Assembly: GCA_026120185.1 (NCBI GenBank)
Contig: JANUWF010003376.1
Coordinates: 1,922,001-1,986,000, forward strand
Source: Voacanga thouarsii
Taxonomy: Eukaryota; Streptophyta; Magnoliopsida; Gentianales; Apocynaceae
DNA: 64,000 bases
Reading direction: 5' to 3'
In this document: positions 36,691-49,508 of the stretch, one piece after another
How positions within the stretch are numbered: the first letter of the stretch is position 1
How the letters are laid out: each line of letters begins with the position of its first letter
Notes under the pieces: model-generated
The model's input: the letters and a program-made list of their open reading frames with translations, nothing else
Told to the model about the DNA's origin: nothing
The model's database searches: none
Program-made: the position numbers and the translations under genes

Positions 36691-37642
36691 CACGCGTAAC
36701 CCATATTCACCTTTCTTGAGTCTTCTAATATTTCTAAACCCCTGTAAGGAGTTACATATATGATCAGTGGCTCTTGAATCAACAATCTAAGTGGAAGTTG
36801 ATCTAACTATTGATATAGACTCTAGATAGAAAATATTACCAGTGGGATTTTTCTTGACTTGAAGATTTGGACACTCCTTTTTCCAGCATCCCTTCTTGCC
36901 ATATTTGAAGCACTTGCCCTTTGGTTTATCTTTGGGTTGGGTCTTGGGCTGGGCTACTGCGTATCCCTTCTTCCTTTTGAACTTTCTGGGCTTGGATCCA
37001 GTTTTTGAGGAAGAAGCTTTAGCAATCATGGCCTTTGATAGTGGCTTCATGACCTTCTCTGCCATCTGGAGTTCCTTCATTAACTCAATTAAACTCATAT
37101 TTAACTTGTTCATGTTGTAATTCAACTTGAACTGAGTAAAGGAACCCGGTAGAGATTCGAGAACCATGTCCACTTGGCTCTCGGGGTCAATAACAGCCCC
37201 TAAGATTTCTGCCTCCTCGAAAGCAGCAATCATCTTGAGCATATGCTCTCTGACTGATTCTCTCAGCCATCTTAGTGTTTATTATAGTTCGAAGAGCTTC
37301 CTGCCTTGCGGGTCGGCTCTTATCCACGAACATAGTGGCCAATGACTGACAAATGTCATATGCAGAAGCCATATGCTCGTGTTTTGACTGGAACACATTA
37401 GACATGGAGGCTAACATATAGCAATGAGTCATTTCGTCAGCCTTCTTCCATGCCTTCTCAACCTCTCGCTCTTCGGTAGTGGAACCTTCCCCGATCACAG
37501 GGCAGGTCTCGTAAAGGACATACTTATACTCCTTGGCTGTGAGTATTATGTCTAGGTTCCTCTTCCAATCCACATAGTTTGGTCCCGTTAATTTATTCTC
37601 TCGGAGAATAACGGCCAAAGGACTAAAAGAACCTCCCACCAT
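36691..37642 (-). pseudogene. copia-2 gag and protease start
   Basis: The ATG at 37642 opens MVGGSFSPLAVILRENKL, with NYVDWKRNLDIILTAKEYKY following. The frame continues to about 37187 and shifts by one near 37240 into the second gag half (LESLPGSFTQFKLNYN, then a Lys-rich linker). The zinc knuckle at about 36915-36870 reads CFKYGKKGCWKKEC, so the second Cys is Tyr and the His is Cys; metal binding should be lost. The protease active site near 36790-36760 reads IVDSRATDHI: DSG has become DSR, and the Trp before I-V-D is an amber stop. Confidence 0.87.
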
Positions 37643-39422
37643 TTCTGAAAAATTGAAAAATAAAATAAAGGATTTAATTTGTGAAAATAAATTTGTGCAC
37701 TGAAATTAATTTGGCTCTTAGAAAAACCGACATAGCTTCTTAGGAAGATTAACAGTTTCTTAAGCTAAGTGTATTAACCACCACAAATTAATTTCCCTTC
37801 TAGGTAATGATCTAGAGAATAACTCCATCGAGGGGATGGCCGTTTCCTCTCATTTTCTATGGACAAACCTCGTACTATAGCCTCCAACGTGGGCTGGCCG
37901 ATTATAGTACGTGTCCCGAGTTATTAATTACATCCTCCCATTAGATCTAGATCCTTGTGCTATCCCCATCCTATACGGGTTCACCCCCAGGGTGACGCGA
38001 GGGGACCCACGATCTCTAATGAGGATCGTGATGGAAGTCGTGGGGCTGTTGGAACCCCTCTCCCACTTAGTCTTTTAAAGTTTTTCTGAAAAATATCCTT
38101 TTGAAATTTTCATTAAGTTTTTCCTTAACTCAAAATAAAATATCTAAATCTCTTAAAATCTCAATTTCAAGGATTATATCCTTTGAGAGATTTTTCCATG
38201 GATTAATTTTATTTAAATTAAAATTTAATGATTTCAAAAAAAATTTCAATTAAAACTTTCTAGAGACTTTAGTCTTAAGTTTATTTGACAAAATAATTTT
38301 TCTTGTGCAAAATAAAACAAAATGGCTTTCTATTTTAACTTACAAAAATATCTAAATCCAATATATTTTTTATGTCAAAGATTATATCCTTTGAAAAAAT
38401 ATCTAAGGATTAATTTTTTGTTCAAATTAAAATAACCATTTAATTTTTTAAAGAAAAATGTTTTCCTTGTAAAAATATTCCCAAAGACTTTGGTCTTTGA
38501 GAAATTGCGCACATAGGTACACAAAAAAAATAGCATGCTAGAAAATAGTAGACGTTTTCATGCTTTTCTATTTTTAAACCTAAGTGTCCAAATAATAGAA
38601 TTAAACACATTAATTAATTAATTAATTAATTAATTAATTATCTTGTTTAATCTTAAAATTTCTTACTAATATTTTTCATACAAATATATTCCAAGAATAA
38701 TAACTATTGCAAAAATATTAACCTCTCCTAGTATGGGACCCAAAACAAAAAAAAAACAAAACAAAACAAAAAAACAAATCTGCCGGTCCATATACACCCG
38801 ATGCACCAGATCAGAGCCTATTATGCTCTGTGGTCCACTGTGATCTGGTGCACCAACCGCACCAGATCAAAAGCTGCTGCAACCCATGGACCGCCCGCGA
38901 CCTGCTCCAGCTGCCCGCCCGTTGACCTGCTCGTGCGACCCGCGCATGCGCCCGTTTTGCGCATCCGACTCGTGTGCATGACCCGCGCGCAATTGCAAAT
39001 TTTGCAATTGTAATTGGCAAAATGGCTCGGCTCGGGTGCTGTGGGCAAATGACTCCAGGCACAAAACTGGCAGCGGCTCGACTCCTCCAACAGCTTAGGA
39101 ATAGTGATATTCTTCTTCGCAAATTTTCTCTGCATTTCGTCTACGTTTTTCCTTCTGTTTCCTTTCCAGTGGCTTCTTTGGACATTTTTCATTACAAAAA
39201 CTCATCCAAACCAAAACACAATCGCCTATACCCTCTCAAAATGGGTTTACACGATCAAACTGTCAAAGCCAAAAAATTACATAGGCTCTTATGCTTCTAC
39301 TGTAAAACTTACAAAAATGTCTATCCCATACCAAAACAGCAAAGGATTACAGGTTTAAGCACCAAACAATGATCTTCTCCATTTTTATTAACTAACATGC
39401 TCCCTAAACCAATCAACTCGCA
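37643..39422 (-). other. copia-2 untranslated leader
   Basis: This 1.8 kb leader lies between the primer site and gag. It contains an (AATT)n run at about 38607-38641 and a GC-rich block at about 38780-39070 with an imperfect repeat around GCACCAGATCA. ORFs on both strands in the GC-rich block lack domain character and are probably accidental. Confidence 0.6.
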
Positions 39423-39437
39423 TGCTCTAATACTACT
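39423..39437 (-). promoter_or_regulatory. copia-2 primer binding site (initiator Met tRNA type)
   Basis: The minus strand reads AGTAGTATTAGAGCA next to the 5' LTR, close to TGGTATCAGAGC. It supports the minus orientation of the element. Confidence 0.7.
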
Positions 39438-41430
39438 TGTGAGGATTGGAAAAAACAAAGAGCATGCACGGGAGACAAAAATGGAGGAAATAACAACATG
39501 AACAAATAACAACAACAGCATGGAAGCATTAAAACCATACCTCTCAGTGCCTTAAACCTTGGAGACTGTGGGAGAAAGGATTGAATCACAGGGACAGCTT
39601 CCTCCTTCCCGTTTGATGAAGCCTCCAGTGCAAAAATTGTCAACCTTCCACTTCACCTCCGGTGCAATGAATGCAAGGCTCTTCAGTTCTCAAAATATTC
39701 CATAGCCTAACCTTGTTGGTGAACACAAAATTTAGGTGAGGAAAAGCCACAAACTCTCTAATCTCGGTTGGCTTCCTTGGCATCTTATGTACTAGCCAAA
39801 AACCAACAATAGAGAGTGAAGAGTCACGAGAGAGACAAAATCGAGAGAAAAACCCTTTGGAAAATCAAGGGTTAAATTTTCCATCAGATGAGTCATGAAT
39901 AGTGTAGCCAAAAATATATTTTAATTAATCTGATAATAATATCTCCCGAGATTTAATATTTCAAACACCCGAATATTATTAACAGAGTAAGTTTGGCTTC
40001 ATCCTAAATTCTACTAAACTGTATCTGGAAAAACCCCATGGTCCAGGCTATTAGGCCAAAATAATATTTATTATTTTTCTTGGACCCGAAAAGTTCAAAA
40101 TAATAAACATTAATTATTTATTCCTTGGGCTAAAATAAATAACCCAAATAAATAATTAATATGCCCAAATGAACCAAAATAATTAAAATTTAATTATTTA
40201 TTTCTTGGGATTAAATAAATAACCTAATAAATAATTAAGTATTAATTATTTCCCTCTCGTTTAAGCCCAGGTTAATTTTTCTAATTATTCAAACTGGACC
40301 TAGGCCATGAATAATTAATTAGCCAATTAAACCAGATAATAAACTTCTCTCAATTTATTTTATTCCAGTCTAATAATAAATTAGACTTCCTGAATAAAAT
40401 AAAACCATCTTTAATTGAGAGTAATTCCTTAATCCAAAAATAATTAGGATTTATGGGCTATTCCGACACATCGCCTTGGCTACTAAAATGACCAAAATAC
40501 CCCTACTATATAAATAGCTATATTTTACATTTTAAATATTTCTTAATATCGCCATAAGAAAATATTAACCCTAAGGACAATGCTGCATTAGCAAAGTCTC
40601 CGACCTACAGGTGACATGACTAAAATACCCCTCTACACATCGCCATACATTTAGAGAGGAAGAAGTGTACTAAAACCCCTCTAAATGACATCTACCATCC
40701 TTAGGCTTCTAGTCCAATGATCCACGACTTCCTAGAGTGTTTCTGCTTTCCAATGGAGCTACCCTAAAGCAAACATCCAAGTCCTGTTTCCTAGGACCCT
40801 GGATATTTAGATCATTCAGACAACCACAAGGGGCGATATAGTATAGAAACTATCTTATACAAGTCTGTCTTAACTAACTAGTTACACATACCCAACATGC
40901 AAGTATATTGGCCATACGATAGAACCTCAACTATAGCATATCAAAGTATATGCTTCCAACTTCATCAGACCACCAACTTATACTCAAATCGTAGAGTACT
41001 AATCCACGCTGTAGAGGTAGTAGTCTAGGTTTCTACCATATAGTACTTTTAGAAACCACTACTACAGGTCTTGTTCTACGTATTCGAAATACGCTTATGT
41101 CATGAAGTGAGTGGCCTACTCACTGGCTAAAAGTAAGTCATTCCCCATTTAGAATTCATAACATAATAACCTAAACATAATAAGATTTCCATTTTTCATC
41201 AATCGGTTAAGAACAAATGTGTATATGTTCAAATAACCCATAATCCATACATTACTATGAAATACCACCATTCACATGAATCACTTATTTAAACACAATG
41301 GGTCTTTTCCAAATGAAATTGTGCACAAATAAAAAGTAAATTCACAAACAATTTCTGAAATAAATTCTTTTATTAAAACATTCGATTTTTGTATATCAGA
41401 AACCTAGTCTAAGAGAGCATATTCCCAAAA
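39438..41430 (-). repeat. copia-2 5' LTR (right)
   Basis: It begins TGTGAGGATTGGAAAAAACAAAG on the plus strand, can be followed against the left LTR to its end, and finishes ATTCCCAAAA, where the left copy has ATTCCCAACA. The element's first bases are thus TT instead of TG. Confidence 0.92.
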
Positions 41431-41880
41431 GTTATGTCTTCAATTGTCCTAGACGATAGGGCACTGTTTCTCTAGGTAGCAGGTGGGTACAATTGAGGAC
41501 GCGTGTATGGACTAGGGTTCAAGGTTTCCTGTGTTAGACTACCGGCTTCCTTGCCATCCATATCATGTGCACCCACTGAGATAGAGGACATAGTAGAGAG
41601 GAGGGTTGAGGAGAGGGTGCATGCTGCGAGAGATGAGTTGAAGAAGGATTTCGAGAAGAAGGTGGATTAGACGCAGCATCAGATCAGTGGATATATGAGC
41701 ATGATATCAAAGAAGTTTAGGATAGTGCTTCCACCGTTTCAACCCTTTCAGGAGGACGAGATGGGGGCAGCTTTATTCTACCACCAAATTCCCATCCTTC
41801 GAGACATTCTCATCCTCATTCTCCTCACCCACCTTCTCCAGCTAGCGCTACTACTCCCCTAGTACAATATTTTATTGTAA
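41431..41880 (+). pseudogene. Transposase_24-type gene of CACTA-B, second part
   Basis: The gene resumes at the right GTTAT duplication. ALFL-VAGG and GRVYGLGFK (about 41468-41525) match the family's W-E-VGG...GRVYGLG motif, with stops in place of two residues. A coiled-coil-like stretch follows (EIEDIVERRVEERVHAARDE, about 41580-41640). The reading ends in Pro/His-rich sequence near 41860. Its position directly across the copia-2 insertion shows that this and 30425-31727 are one gene. Confidence 0.72.
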
Positions 41881-42662
41881 ACGTTATCTTTGTATATTAA
41901 ATTTAATTCACATTATACACTTGTGTTGATTAAATGTATTTTCTATTATTGAGATGATTATTAGTTTTTTTGCATTTTTAATAAAATCTGTCTACATTTT
42001 ATTGTGAATTAAAAATTGTGTGGTATATATTATTTGATATATAGTTCAGGAGATTCAAGATAAATACACAAAATGGCCCTATAATAGAGAAAAACATTAA
42101 CAATGGTTTAGCTACGGATTAGCTAGGCCACAAATTAGCGGCGGCGTAGCTACGGCAATAAAACTTTTATTTAAACAGTCGAATGCTATCGCTAAACACT
42201 AGCAAATTAGCTAGGTTAATAACGTCGTCGCAACACCGTAGCTAACCTTGCGAGGGTTTAGTGATGGTTGATATTTTCCATTTTAAATTTTGAAAATAAA
42301 TCGTTGCTAAACCACTCACACATTTAGCTATGGCGTAGCGACGGGATACCCTTAACCGTCAGTACACCGTTACAAATTTAGAGACGGATTAGGGACGGCC
42401 TAAAATTACTAATTATCTGTAATTCAAAGTCTTGTGTGCCATCACTATCCCATCGTTAATCTAAACTTTGACTGGTCACTGGTCTGACTATTTTCCGTCA
42501 CAAAACCGTCGCTAATAGTGACGACTTTTTTATCCCGTTACAAAAATTTTATGTAGCAACTAGGATTTCAACTACCATTTTGGCTATCCCTATGCTGTCA
42601 CTGAACTTGTTTAGCGACGATTTGGCAACGGTTTTGACCGTTGCTACTGTTTTCTTGTAGTG
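41881..42662 (+). mobile_element. CACTA-B 3' subterminal region and terminal repeat
   Basis: From about 42110 there are many short direct and inverted copies of TTAGCTACGG, TTAGCGACG and ACCGTTGCTA, the usual transposase-binding type repeats of CACTA ends. The element ends TTTTCTTGTAGTG at 42662, the reverse complement of CACTACAAGAAAA. The following TCT (42663-42665) would be one copy of a 3-bp target duplication; its partner was lost with the 5' end. Confidence 0.85.
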
Positions 42663-44704
42663 TCTCTGCTTTGTGTTTCTCCTCAAGCACTTCTTCACGA
42701 ATTCTTCTAAAACTGTTTTCGAAATGTATGAAGTATTGACTGCGGTTCAGCAAATGTTATACGCTTGACTGAAGGAGCTAGGATTAGGCATCTAAAAATC
42801 TGACGTGGAAATTAGATTGAATTGTTCAACCACTGACATGGAAATTAGATCCAAGCAGTAAGAATATTATTTGTTTGCTGCACCACATCATTTTATGCAG
42901 CATATGCATGACAAAATTTCTTGTTCATAATGAGTGAACGTGGAAACTATGGTTCGAAAATTTATAATGGGGTGCATATATAATTTGTGAAAAACTGCTT
43001 ATAAAAATGTGTGTAACTCTTAAAAAATTAGAAGGATCACGAGTCCTAAAGACAGGATTTGCCATAACCTATTTAGGATGGGGCTAATAAGGGGGAAAAA
43101 AAGAAAACTATTGATGTTGTGCTACTTAATTAGGCGGGTCAAGGTCTAACTAATTTATATAACAAGAAGCCTTGGGAAATTGACTCTTTGTGAGTACTAA
43201 ATAAATTCCTTAAAAAAACAGAAGTACTAAATAAATTTTAAGATTTATTATTATTTTTTTAAATAACGCCTCATAATGAGTATTTTCACCATTCCTGTTC
43301 TAGAACCTGTGGAGAATGTAAACTGTAAAATGTTTAACGTAGAATAAAAAATTGAACCTGAATATAAATTGAAAAATGTGTAATACAGAATAAAAAATCT
43401 AACCCGTAACTTCATAGGAATTTCGCTTTTTGCTGCTGTGCCATATGCCTGGGTGGGTTTTTTTAGTTTTTGATATGTTGTGAAATCGGAGTGTGAAGTT
43501 ACCTCTTAAAAAAAAAAAAAAAGTCTATTTTTGGAATGTTTTCAATGAATGATGATATTACTCGAATTATTCATAATTAAAGCTGATAATTGAACCTAAC
43601 GTTGACGAACAAAAGTTTCTTCAGTTAGTAGTTGATTCGATTAAACTTGAACTCATTTGTTAATGTTAGAGTTTGTTCAATTATTAAATAAAAATTATTA
43701 ATAATCTTATACATATAATGTAAATTATTATTTTTAAATTAAAATTTGATATTAGTTGTATGTATTTGAATTTATTTAGACATTAAATTTTTTAAAAAAT
43801 TAATAATATTTTAAGATGAAAATATAAAGAAACCAACTGGAAATAATTCTATCATGAACACTAATTGGAGTTTTTTCAAACTTGGACGTGGAATAATGTC
43901 AGTGTTGTCAAACAATAATGAATATGAATTAACGTAAAATATTGTCAGATAATAATCGAATGAATTTAAACTGATTTTGAATTCAAAATCTAAAAATATA
44001 ATTATCAATTTATTTATTTCTAAAAGACGTGATACTTGATTTATTTTTGTTTGATTACGTCTCTACAAGTAATATATATTTCTAACTAACTAAACTGCCA
44101 TGCTGTTGTTAAAATATCATACCTATTATCCCACAGCTATCTCCTTGCCCTCCCATCACTAGAATTTCACTCCTTTATTCCTGAACTATCTTCTCAATTG
44201 TGGATGGGGTGGGGATATGAATCCAACACACGTTATTACTTTTTCCTTCTCACTCTCTCTCTTTTATTTATTTATTTTTAAGGATATGAATGAACCAACG
44301 ATTTTTTTTTTTTTTTTTGGAAAGAGACGGAATTCAGAATGTATTATTTGAGCAAAGGATAGAATTTAGAAATTTATATAAATTATCAAAGTATACGTTA
44401 AATACTCGACCGTTCAATTCCTTTATTCAGTTTATTTATTGTTCACAGGGTCTCAACCCTAATAACGTCCTGGGCTTCCTACCAAACTCATACTTTCTTG
44501 TGCTCCGATGACCTGAGCAATGCCACAGCCTAGATTAAAAGAAGGAAGAGTTTTGGTACGTTCAAAACTTATCTTTGGACTCTCTTACTTGTCTTCTAAG
44601 TCCTGAAACCTATTTCCCCCCAACCCTCCCCCCCCCTTAGATTCTTGGCTTTTCTGGCAAACAGAAGACAATCTGAAGATAATTTGCAGGAAGGAGTCTT
44701 TTCC
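42663..44704. other. Intergenic region upstream of the DEMETER-like gene
   Basis: This 2 kb AT-rich stretch has no recognisable transposon or gene. As it precedes the demethylase start it should contain the promoter and 5' UTR, but I could not pick out a convincing TATA box among many AT-rich candidates. A pyrimidine-rich stretch lies at about 44620-44645, and an acceptor-like TTTGCAG at 44683-44689. Confidence 0.5.
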
Positions 44705-44976
44705 ATGGCGGAATTTTTGCAGGAGGAGGACTCTTATGAACCACTTACACCAGCAAAGGCAACTCCGGTGAGGCCTGGGAACAAGAAGGTTTCGGCTAAT
44801 TCAGACGCGGTGTTGAATTCAAGAGGTGATGTTGAAGATGATATGGAAGACTCTTGGAGGAAAGTCCTTTCCGCGTGATGAGAATGCTCAGAATCAGACG
44901 AACAGTGGACTGCACAGTGCAACAAACCTTTCAGCAGAAGATATAGATTCAGTGCGCCCGTGGAGTGGGATCGCCG

Positions 44977-46701
44977 GTAACATTAATTCTTTCGTTATAT
45001 ATCTATTAGGAATCAATAATTCTACTAAGGATAAAATTTATGTGATATCTGGTGTACCATTTGTCTTCACAAGTTCATCATGGGGTTTGAATTTTATATT
45101 CACGGTTAAACTATTACCTTATATGTAACTGGTTTATTTATTTTAGTAATTTTATGATACTATTATAATGATTTATTTACTTGTTTGTGTCACACGTATT
45201 TTATAAACCTTGCTCGGGTTTGGAACAAGAGAAATTATTTTATTTCAATGCATTACGTCAATAAAATGTTTCCACCAAACTATCCTCAATTTCCTTGAAG
45301 AAAATAACTAAATCTTTGTTGGAGGATTTTGGAGTAAAGACTGAATTGAAATCCCACTCATTAGTTGTATTTGGACAGGGAATTGGCTTGCAACTCAAAG
45401 GAATGAATGATCGCATGGTTATGTTATTTTTTTAAGCAACTATCCACTCTGCTTGTCAAAGCAAATAGAGATAAGAAATTTGTTAAAAAGCTTCAATATT
45501 TCCTATTACTGTTCCCATTCCTCATCCGAAACCAAACCGCTCCTAACTCTTTTACACAACCAAAAAACCACCGTTTCCTTACTTTCACCTCGGCTTTGAC
45601 GGAAGTTTCTCTGCTTTTGTTCTCTCTCAAAAGCTTCCCAAAGTTATTTGGGTTTTCTTAGCAGTCCAAGTCTGGATTTTTTCTACCAATTCAAGAGCCG
45701 TTTTTCTCTTACATTTGATAATTTTTGGGAATTTTGGAACAACTATATTTTTGTCATAGCGTTTGGGGGATAGTATTTGTACTAATTCTGAGAATTTTGA
45801 GTGATTTAAGTAGCTTATAATAGTGGGACGCTGCGGTAAGGCCAGAGGGGTATTCACCCAAATAGTAGTTTTGGTAGATTTAGTAATAACTATTCGATTA
45901 AAAAAAGTCAACTTTTGATAAAAAAAAAATATAATAAATTTTGTTAAAATTTAGGATGACAACTTAGTAAATTTTAGATTATCATTTATTTCATGAAACG
46001 ATAAATCTAAAATTTATTATATTAAAAATTAACTTTATTGTTTCTATATTAAAAATTGCCATTTTGATTTTTTTTTAAAAAAGGAAGATTCAAGCAATAA
46101 AGAAAAAAATAAGATTGGGAGCTGTATACAACTTACAGCTACTTTTTCGAATAATTCCTAAATATCCATGTAAAAACTGTCTAAGTTCGGACTTAACTCA
46201 GAAATAAATATAATAATAAGAATAATTAGATCCATTATGGTGTTGGGTCTGGACAACTCCGTACCTGTATTTGGTTCATCAAGGTTATAGTAATAGATTT
46301 GACCAATAGACCCGACCCAAAATCTTTCAGGCAAACAGCCAATTAACATTTTTTCAAAGAATTTAGCAGGTGCGGCAATACTCATACCATTCAACTGTCT
46401 TTCTTGTGTATTTTCAGTTAAATGATATATGAACAGAGAACATAATGCAGCTGTAAGTGAAGTTGCTGACACAATTACTGGACATAATGCAAATAATTAT
46501 TTTTTCGCTAAAGAAAGGATGGATGTGATGGGTTTCTTAGTTTATGTTTTATTTTGTGAGAACGATTTTGATGCGCTTTGTTGTTCTTTCCCCTCATCAG
46601 TTTCATCTTTTGCTTTTATTTGATGAACAAATATTGACAACCGAACATTGATTCTAGCTATTAGATACAGTGAATTAGTAATCTTAATGGTCTCTTTGCA
46701 G
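44977..46701 (+). other. Intron 1 of the DEMETER-like gene
   Basis: Donor ATCGCCG/GTAACA at 44977 and acceptor TCTCTTTGCAG ending at 46701 join a G to AT, giving a Asp codon and keeping the frame from RPWSGIA into SQSSPVHPE. The 1.7 kb between is AT-rich without a recognisable gene. Confidence 0.7.
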
Positions 46702-48003
46702 ATAGTCAATCCTCTCCGGTGCATCCTGAAAATCTCCAAAAGAAGAGGAAGAGAAAGAATAGTAAGGTGAAGGAGAAGAAATATTGGCCAAAAATATTGG
46801 ATGAAAGGAAACCAAAAAGGATTCCAAAACTGCAAAAGAAAACCAAGAACAAAGTCTGCAAATCTCAAATGCAGACAAATCCTCGAACTCCAGAACCTTC
46901 AACTCCAAAACGCTCCGTGACAGAAGCAAGTTCACCTGAGAAAAGCCTGGGAAAGAGTATTTTGAATCCTGCAAGGGCTCTGAATTTCAACAAGGAAAAT
47001 CATATTGAGGTTGGGTATGGGGATGTTGTTCAATTTACTCGTACCACAGTGGAGAGCCAGCATATCGCACATGCACTAATGGTGAATCATGGGGCCTTGA
47101 ATATCAAGGCTCAGGATTTTGATTTATCTCCTGAGATAGGGAGAATTGTGAGTCAACATCAACAGTATCAAAAGTGGAAACGTAAGAAGATGTCCGCCAG
47201 CCACGAGTCACTTTTGAAATATTTCCCAAATGAATTTAAGAAAGGTAGGTTAAGGCGTCGAAAAGCAAATATGTATATGCAGTTCTTGGAGGCACCAAGA
47301 ATAGCAAGACAGATACAACCTACAGTGGAACAGGTTTGTGCAGCAATTATGGATCCAACCTCTTTCAAATGTGTGTTGGCCCTGCAGCCAATGGCAAAAT
47401 CGAGAAGGAAACGGTTTAAAGTCAAAGCAGTATCCAATGTTTCCTTTTCATCGATCACAGAAGTTCAGTGCAGGGAGATGCATGATGTAGCTGAACAACT
47501 AGAATGTTTCAGTGCTAAACCGCACTTGGCCATTGAAAAACAGTCTAAAATTACAGGAGTTCAGTTGAAGGATGGAAAAGATGCGAGTAAAGAATTAGAC
47601 TGGTCTGCTGAAAAACAGTCCAAGGTAAATGGTTCAGTCTCAGTGATTGAAAAAATTCAATTGGAGGAGGAAGCAAGGAATGTAATTGGAGAAGTAAGAT
47701 GTTTTGATGCTACAACCACCTTTCCTAAAGAAAATCTATTGAATGAGTCACCTGTAGAATCAGAATCTCTCAATTATTCACCACCACCTCCTGGAAAGCC
47801 TAAGAGGATCCCAACAACCTTTCGGCGCAAGGATGCCACAGCAAACATCAAAAGCTATCATCTGGCACAAGATCACGGTAATCATCCACTATCATAGAAT
47901 AGTTTTAACATCTGTTCATAATGATAAATGCTGAAATTCTTCATGAATTTAATGCAGGACTGATTGATTATCTAATACAAAATTTAGAATGTCTATCTAT
48001 TAC

Positions 48004-48012
48004 TTATAATTG
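48004..48012. repeat. 9-bp target site duplication of MULE-1, left copy
   Basis: TTATAATTG directly precedes the MULE terminal repeat. The right copy, TGATAATTG, is at 55913-55921 with one difference. Nine bases is the Mutator-type length. Removing the MULE and one copy restores the exon 3 reading frame (TAT AAT TGC CAA). Confidence 0.9.
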
Positions 48013-48068
48013 CGGAAATTCCGGAAAATGGTGCTATTTTTGCACCAAATTCCTGCAGAGGGGCAGCG
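48013..48068 (+). repeat. MULE-1 left terminal inverted repeat
   Basis: It begins CGGAAATTCCGG and includes AATGGTGCTATTTTTGCACC, itself a GGTGC...GCACC inverted pair, and ends near AGAGGGGCAGCG. It pairs with the right end over about 56 bases. Confidence 0.9.
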
Positions 48069-48092
48069 CCAACCGTTTTTACTTTTGTAGTG

Positions 48093-48257
48093 AGGTCGCA
48101 TTCCGGAAATGCGACCTGTTAAAATTAGGTCGCATTCCGTGAATGCGACCTCCCCGTGAATCTTCTTTTTTTTTCAGCAATATAACATAAGGTCGCATTC
48201 GGAATGCAACCTCTTATAAAGAGGTCGCATTTATGGAATGCAACCTTAAGGTCGCAT
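48093..48257. repeat. Palindrome array, AGGTCGCATT motif, left end of MULE-1
   Basis: Five forward copies of AGGTCGCATT begin at about 48093, 48127, 48190, 48222 and 48248. The first four are each followed by an inverted copy (AATGCGACCT or AATGCAACCT), giving near-palindromes of about 22-26 bp. Confidence 0.9.
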
Positions 48258-49508
48258 TATATCCACCTCCCATCTCCCTCCCGACGTCTTCTTCTGCAAA
48301 CCCATCTCCCTCCCGACGTCTCCTTCTTCTGCCTCTTCGCCGGAAAGCTTGCACCGCCGTCATCCTAATCGCCACCGCCGACAGCCCACCGATCTGTCAT
48401 TGTCTTAAGGTTGGAATTCTCTTGTTTGCCTAGCTGATCGAATCAAGTCTTACGATTATCTTATTTTAGTTTTGGCCCCATCATTTTGTTTTATTTGATT
48501 TGTTTACTATTTATTTCGGTTTGATTGGGAAGCTTCGCAGATTGAAACACATATACTTATTTGTGATTAGGCTGTTCATTTATTTAGTGGCTTTGTTGTA
48601 TCGGTATTAGTTTAGTTCATGGTGTTAATGTATTTTTTATATTACTTGATTTTGTTGCTTGTTCATAATATTTGTATATATATCTTGGTATATGATGTTT
48701 TATTGTTATTAGTATTGATACTAATGAGTTTTTGTAAAAACACATTATATCCATTCTACTTATATTCACCTTTTGAATTATATTCTTTATCTATCATTTT
48801 GTATTCTTTTTATTATAATCTCTTTAGTCTTGGCGTGTGGTTGCATTTTTCTTTATGCTTGTAGGATTGTTGATTTTCTTCTTTTGAACAACATTCATTT
48901 TCCTCTCCCTCCTATGACACATTGAACTTTAAGATGCTTGGGGGAGTATTTCTTCTCCATTTTTCCTTTATTCCTATTAAAAATGCTTATATTGTTTGAT
49001 TTTTGGACAATGAAGACATTGTTCTATTTAAGTGTGGGGGAGAGGCTGAATACTATTTTCTTTACAATTTTTGTATTATTTATCTTGGCAAATTTCTTAT
49101 TTTAGGTCTAAAATTTATTGTTTTTGCATTTGGGCCAAAGTTTTTTGAATTTTTTCATATTGTTAGGTTAATTTTCAAGACTTGTTGGTGTATGTATTGA
49201 TATGTATGAGTTTGGTGGAGATATTATTTATTTTTTTCTTAGAACTTCTACTTAAGACTTTTCTAGGAGAGTTATTATTATGTACAGTTACATATTAGGC
49301 ATGACATAGAGTTAGTCTGGATAAGTGAGTTAATCATGTTTATGCTTTTGAAAATATTGTGGAACGTAATTCTTTGTGAAATGATGAAAATTTTGTGATG
49401 AAATACATTTTAACTATATATATGTCTGTCAATGCCTGCAGAATCCATTGCTTGGGCTATTATATACAATCGTAGTTTAATTATGTGATCCTAATTTAAA
49501 TAGGTATA
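48258..49508 (+). other. 5' UTR and intron region of the MULE-1 plant mobile domain gene
   Basis: A pyrimidine-rich segment with a repeated CCATCTCCCTCCCGACGTC (about 48268-48318) runs to TCTTAAG/GTTGGAAT near 48408, which looks like a 5' UTR exon end. AT-rich, intron-like sequence follows to an AATAG acceptor (about 49499-49503) just before the ATG at 49509. No coding gene is seen. Confidence 0.45.

Larger units (their letters stand above)
31728..41430 (-). mobile_element. copia-2: full-length Ty1/copia LTR retrotransposon, reverse orientation
   Basis: A 9.7 kb element lies on the minus strand: 5' LTR at 39438-41430, leader, gag (ATG at 37642), protease, integrase, reverse transcriptase, RNase H, polypurine tract and 3' LTR at 31728-33734. 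It is flanked by GTTAC and GTTAT. The outer end of the 5' LTR has lost its canonical TG (the plus strand ends ...CCCAAAA). Its reading frames are longer and its YVDD box is intact, so it is younger or better kept than copia-1. Confidence 0.95.
26603..42662 (+). mobile_element. CACTA-B: 5'-truncated CACTA transposon, nested
   Basis: Plus-strand CACTA pieces appear in order: TNP2 (26603-28131), DUF4216 (28255-28956), a Transposase_24 gene (30425-31727, resuming 41431-41880) and a 3' terminal region ending TTTTCTTGTAGTG at 42662. Two insertions lie inside: a probable solo LTR (29328-30374) and copia-2 (31728-41430). The 5' terminus and the first half of TNP2 are missing, cut off at 26602. Confidence 0.85.

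Noticed and set aside
38801..39372. Overlapping ORFs on both strands in the copia-2 leader
   Set aside because: The GC-rich leader block opens several frames together; none resembles a protein, and copia-1 does not keep them.
44290..44511. 73-codon ORF upstream of the demethylase
   Set aside because: Starts in a T-run; no similarity I can see and no splice link to exon 1.
46158..46472. 104-codon minus-strand ORF in intron 1 of the demethylase
   Set aside because: No recognisable motif, low complexity at its end and antisense to a well-supported intron.
48093..48257. Repeat-spacer pattern that could suggest a CRISPR array
   Set aside because: Plant context, variable palindrome centres and no regular unique spacers; it belongs to the MULE end.
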